Shown in pieces: positions 12,991 through 13,666 of a DNA stretch of 13,666 bases. Numbering within the stretch: position 1 is the stretch's first letter; every line of letters begins with the position of its first letter. Below the pieces are notes generated by a model that saw nothing but the letters and a program-made list of their open reading frames with translations, ran no database searches and was not told the origin of the DNA. The position numbers and the translations under genes were made by a program. The DNA comes from Brevundimonas sp. Lineage in GTDB: Bacteria > Pseudomonadota > Alphaproteobacteria > Caulobacterales > Caulobacteraceae. The DNA lies in contig JAVHYH010000076.1 in NCBI GenBank assembly GCA_031119155.1, forward strand, positions 1 through 13,666, written 5' to 3'.

Positions 12991-13666
<676 letters not shown>

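Overview
The window is GC-rich chromosomal DNA from what looks like an alphaproteobacterium of the Caulobacterales, probably Brevundimonas or a close relative. This is inferred from the base composition, a TonB receptor of the Xanthomonas/Caulobacter class, a trpF-trpB pair, and the style of the RsuA, MarC, HtpX and DUF1674 proteins. No mobility gene, CRISPR array, tRNA or rRNA is visible. Both ends cut genes: a TonB-dependent receptor on the left (minus strand) and trpB on the right (plus strand).

Left part (1-3411): a TonB-dependent receptor with a carboxypeptidase-regulatory-like front domain is divergent from a beta-propeller phytase lipoprotein. The two share a 245-bp control region holding a TGACG motif repeated at exact 19-bp steps. 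They plausibly form a phytate (inositol phosphate) scavenging pair at the outer membrane. The phytase converges, with a 4-nt overlap, on a minus-strand pair of multi-pass membrane proteins (MarC family, then a TMEM175/DUF1211-type putative channel).

Middle (3500-7472): pyrF (pyrimidine synthesis) converges on a secreted, low-complexity Gly/Tyr/Arg-rich protein of unknown role. Next come a small DUF1674/SDHAF4-type protein (probable succinate dehydrogenase assembly factor, GTG start) and, divergent from it, the membrane protease gene htpX. A low-GC patch (about 6515-7472) follows. It carries an orphan membrane/coiled-coil gene whose reading frame is broken by one base inside a small perfect inverted repeat, either a frameshift mutation, a sequence error or, less likely, a +1 recoding site.

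Right part (7473-13666): recQ is divergent from a translationally coupled pair (GTGA overlap) of 16S rRNA modification genes, an RsmC-like methyltransferase and an RsuA-like pseudouridine synthase. They are followed by an FAD-dependent oxidoreductase, then trpF and the start of trpB (tryptophan synthesis).

Most of the window is ordinary core genome. The points most worth a second look are the phytase/receptor pair with its iterated operator-like sequence, the broken orphan gene and its hairpin, the coupled rRNA-modification pair, and three genes whose ribosome binding site can be masked by an anti-Shine-Dalgarno hairpin.
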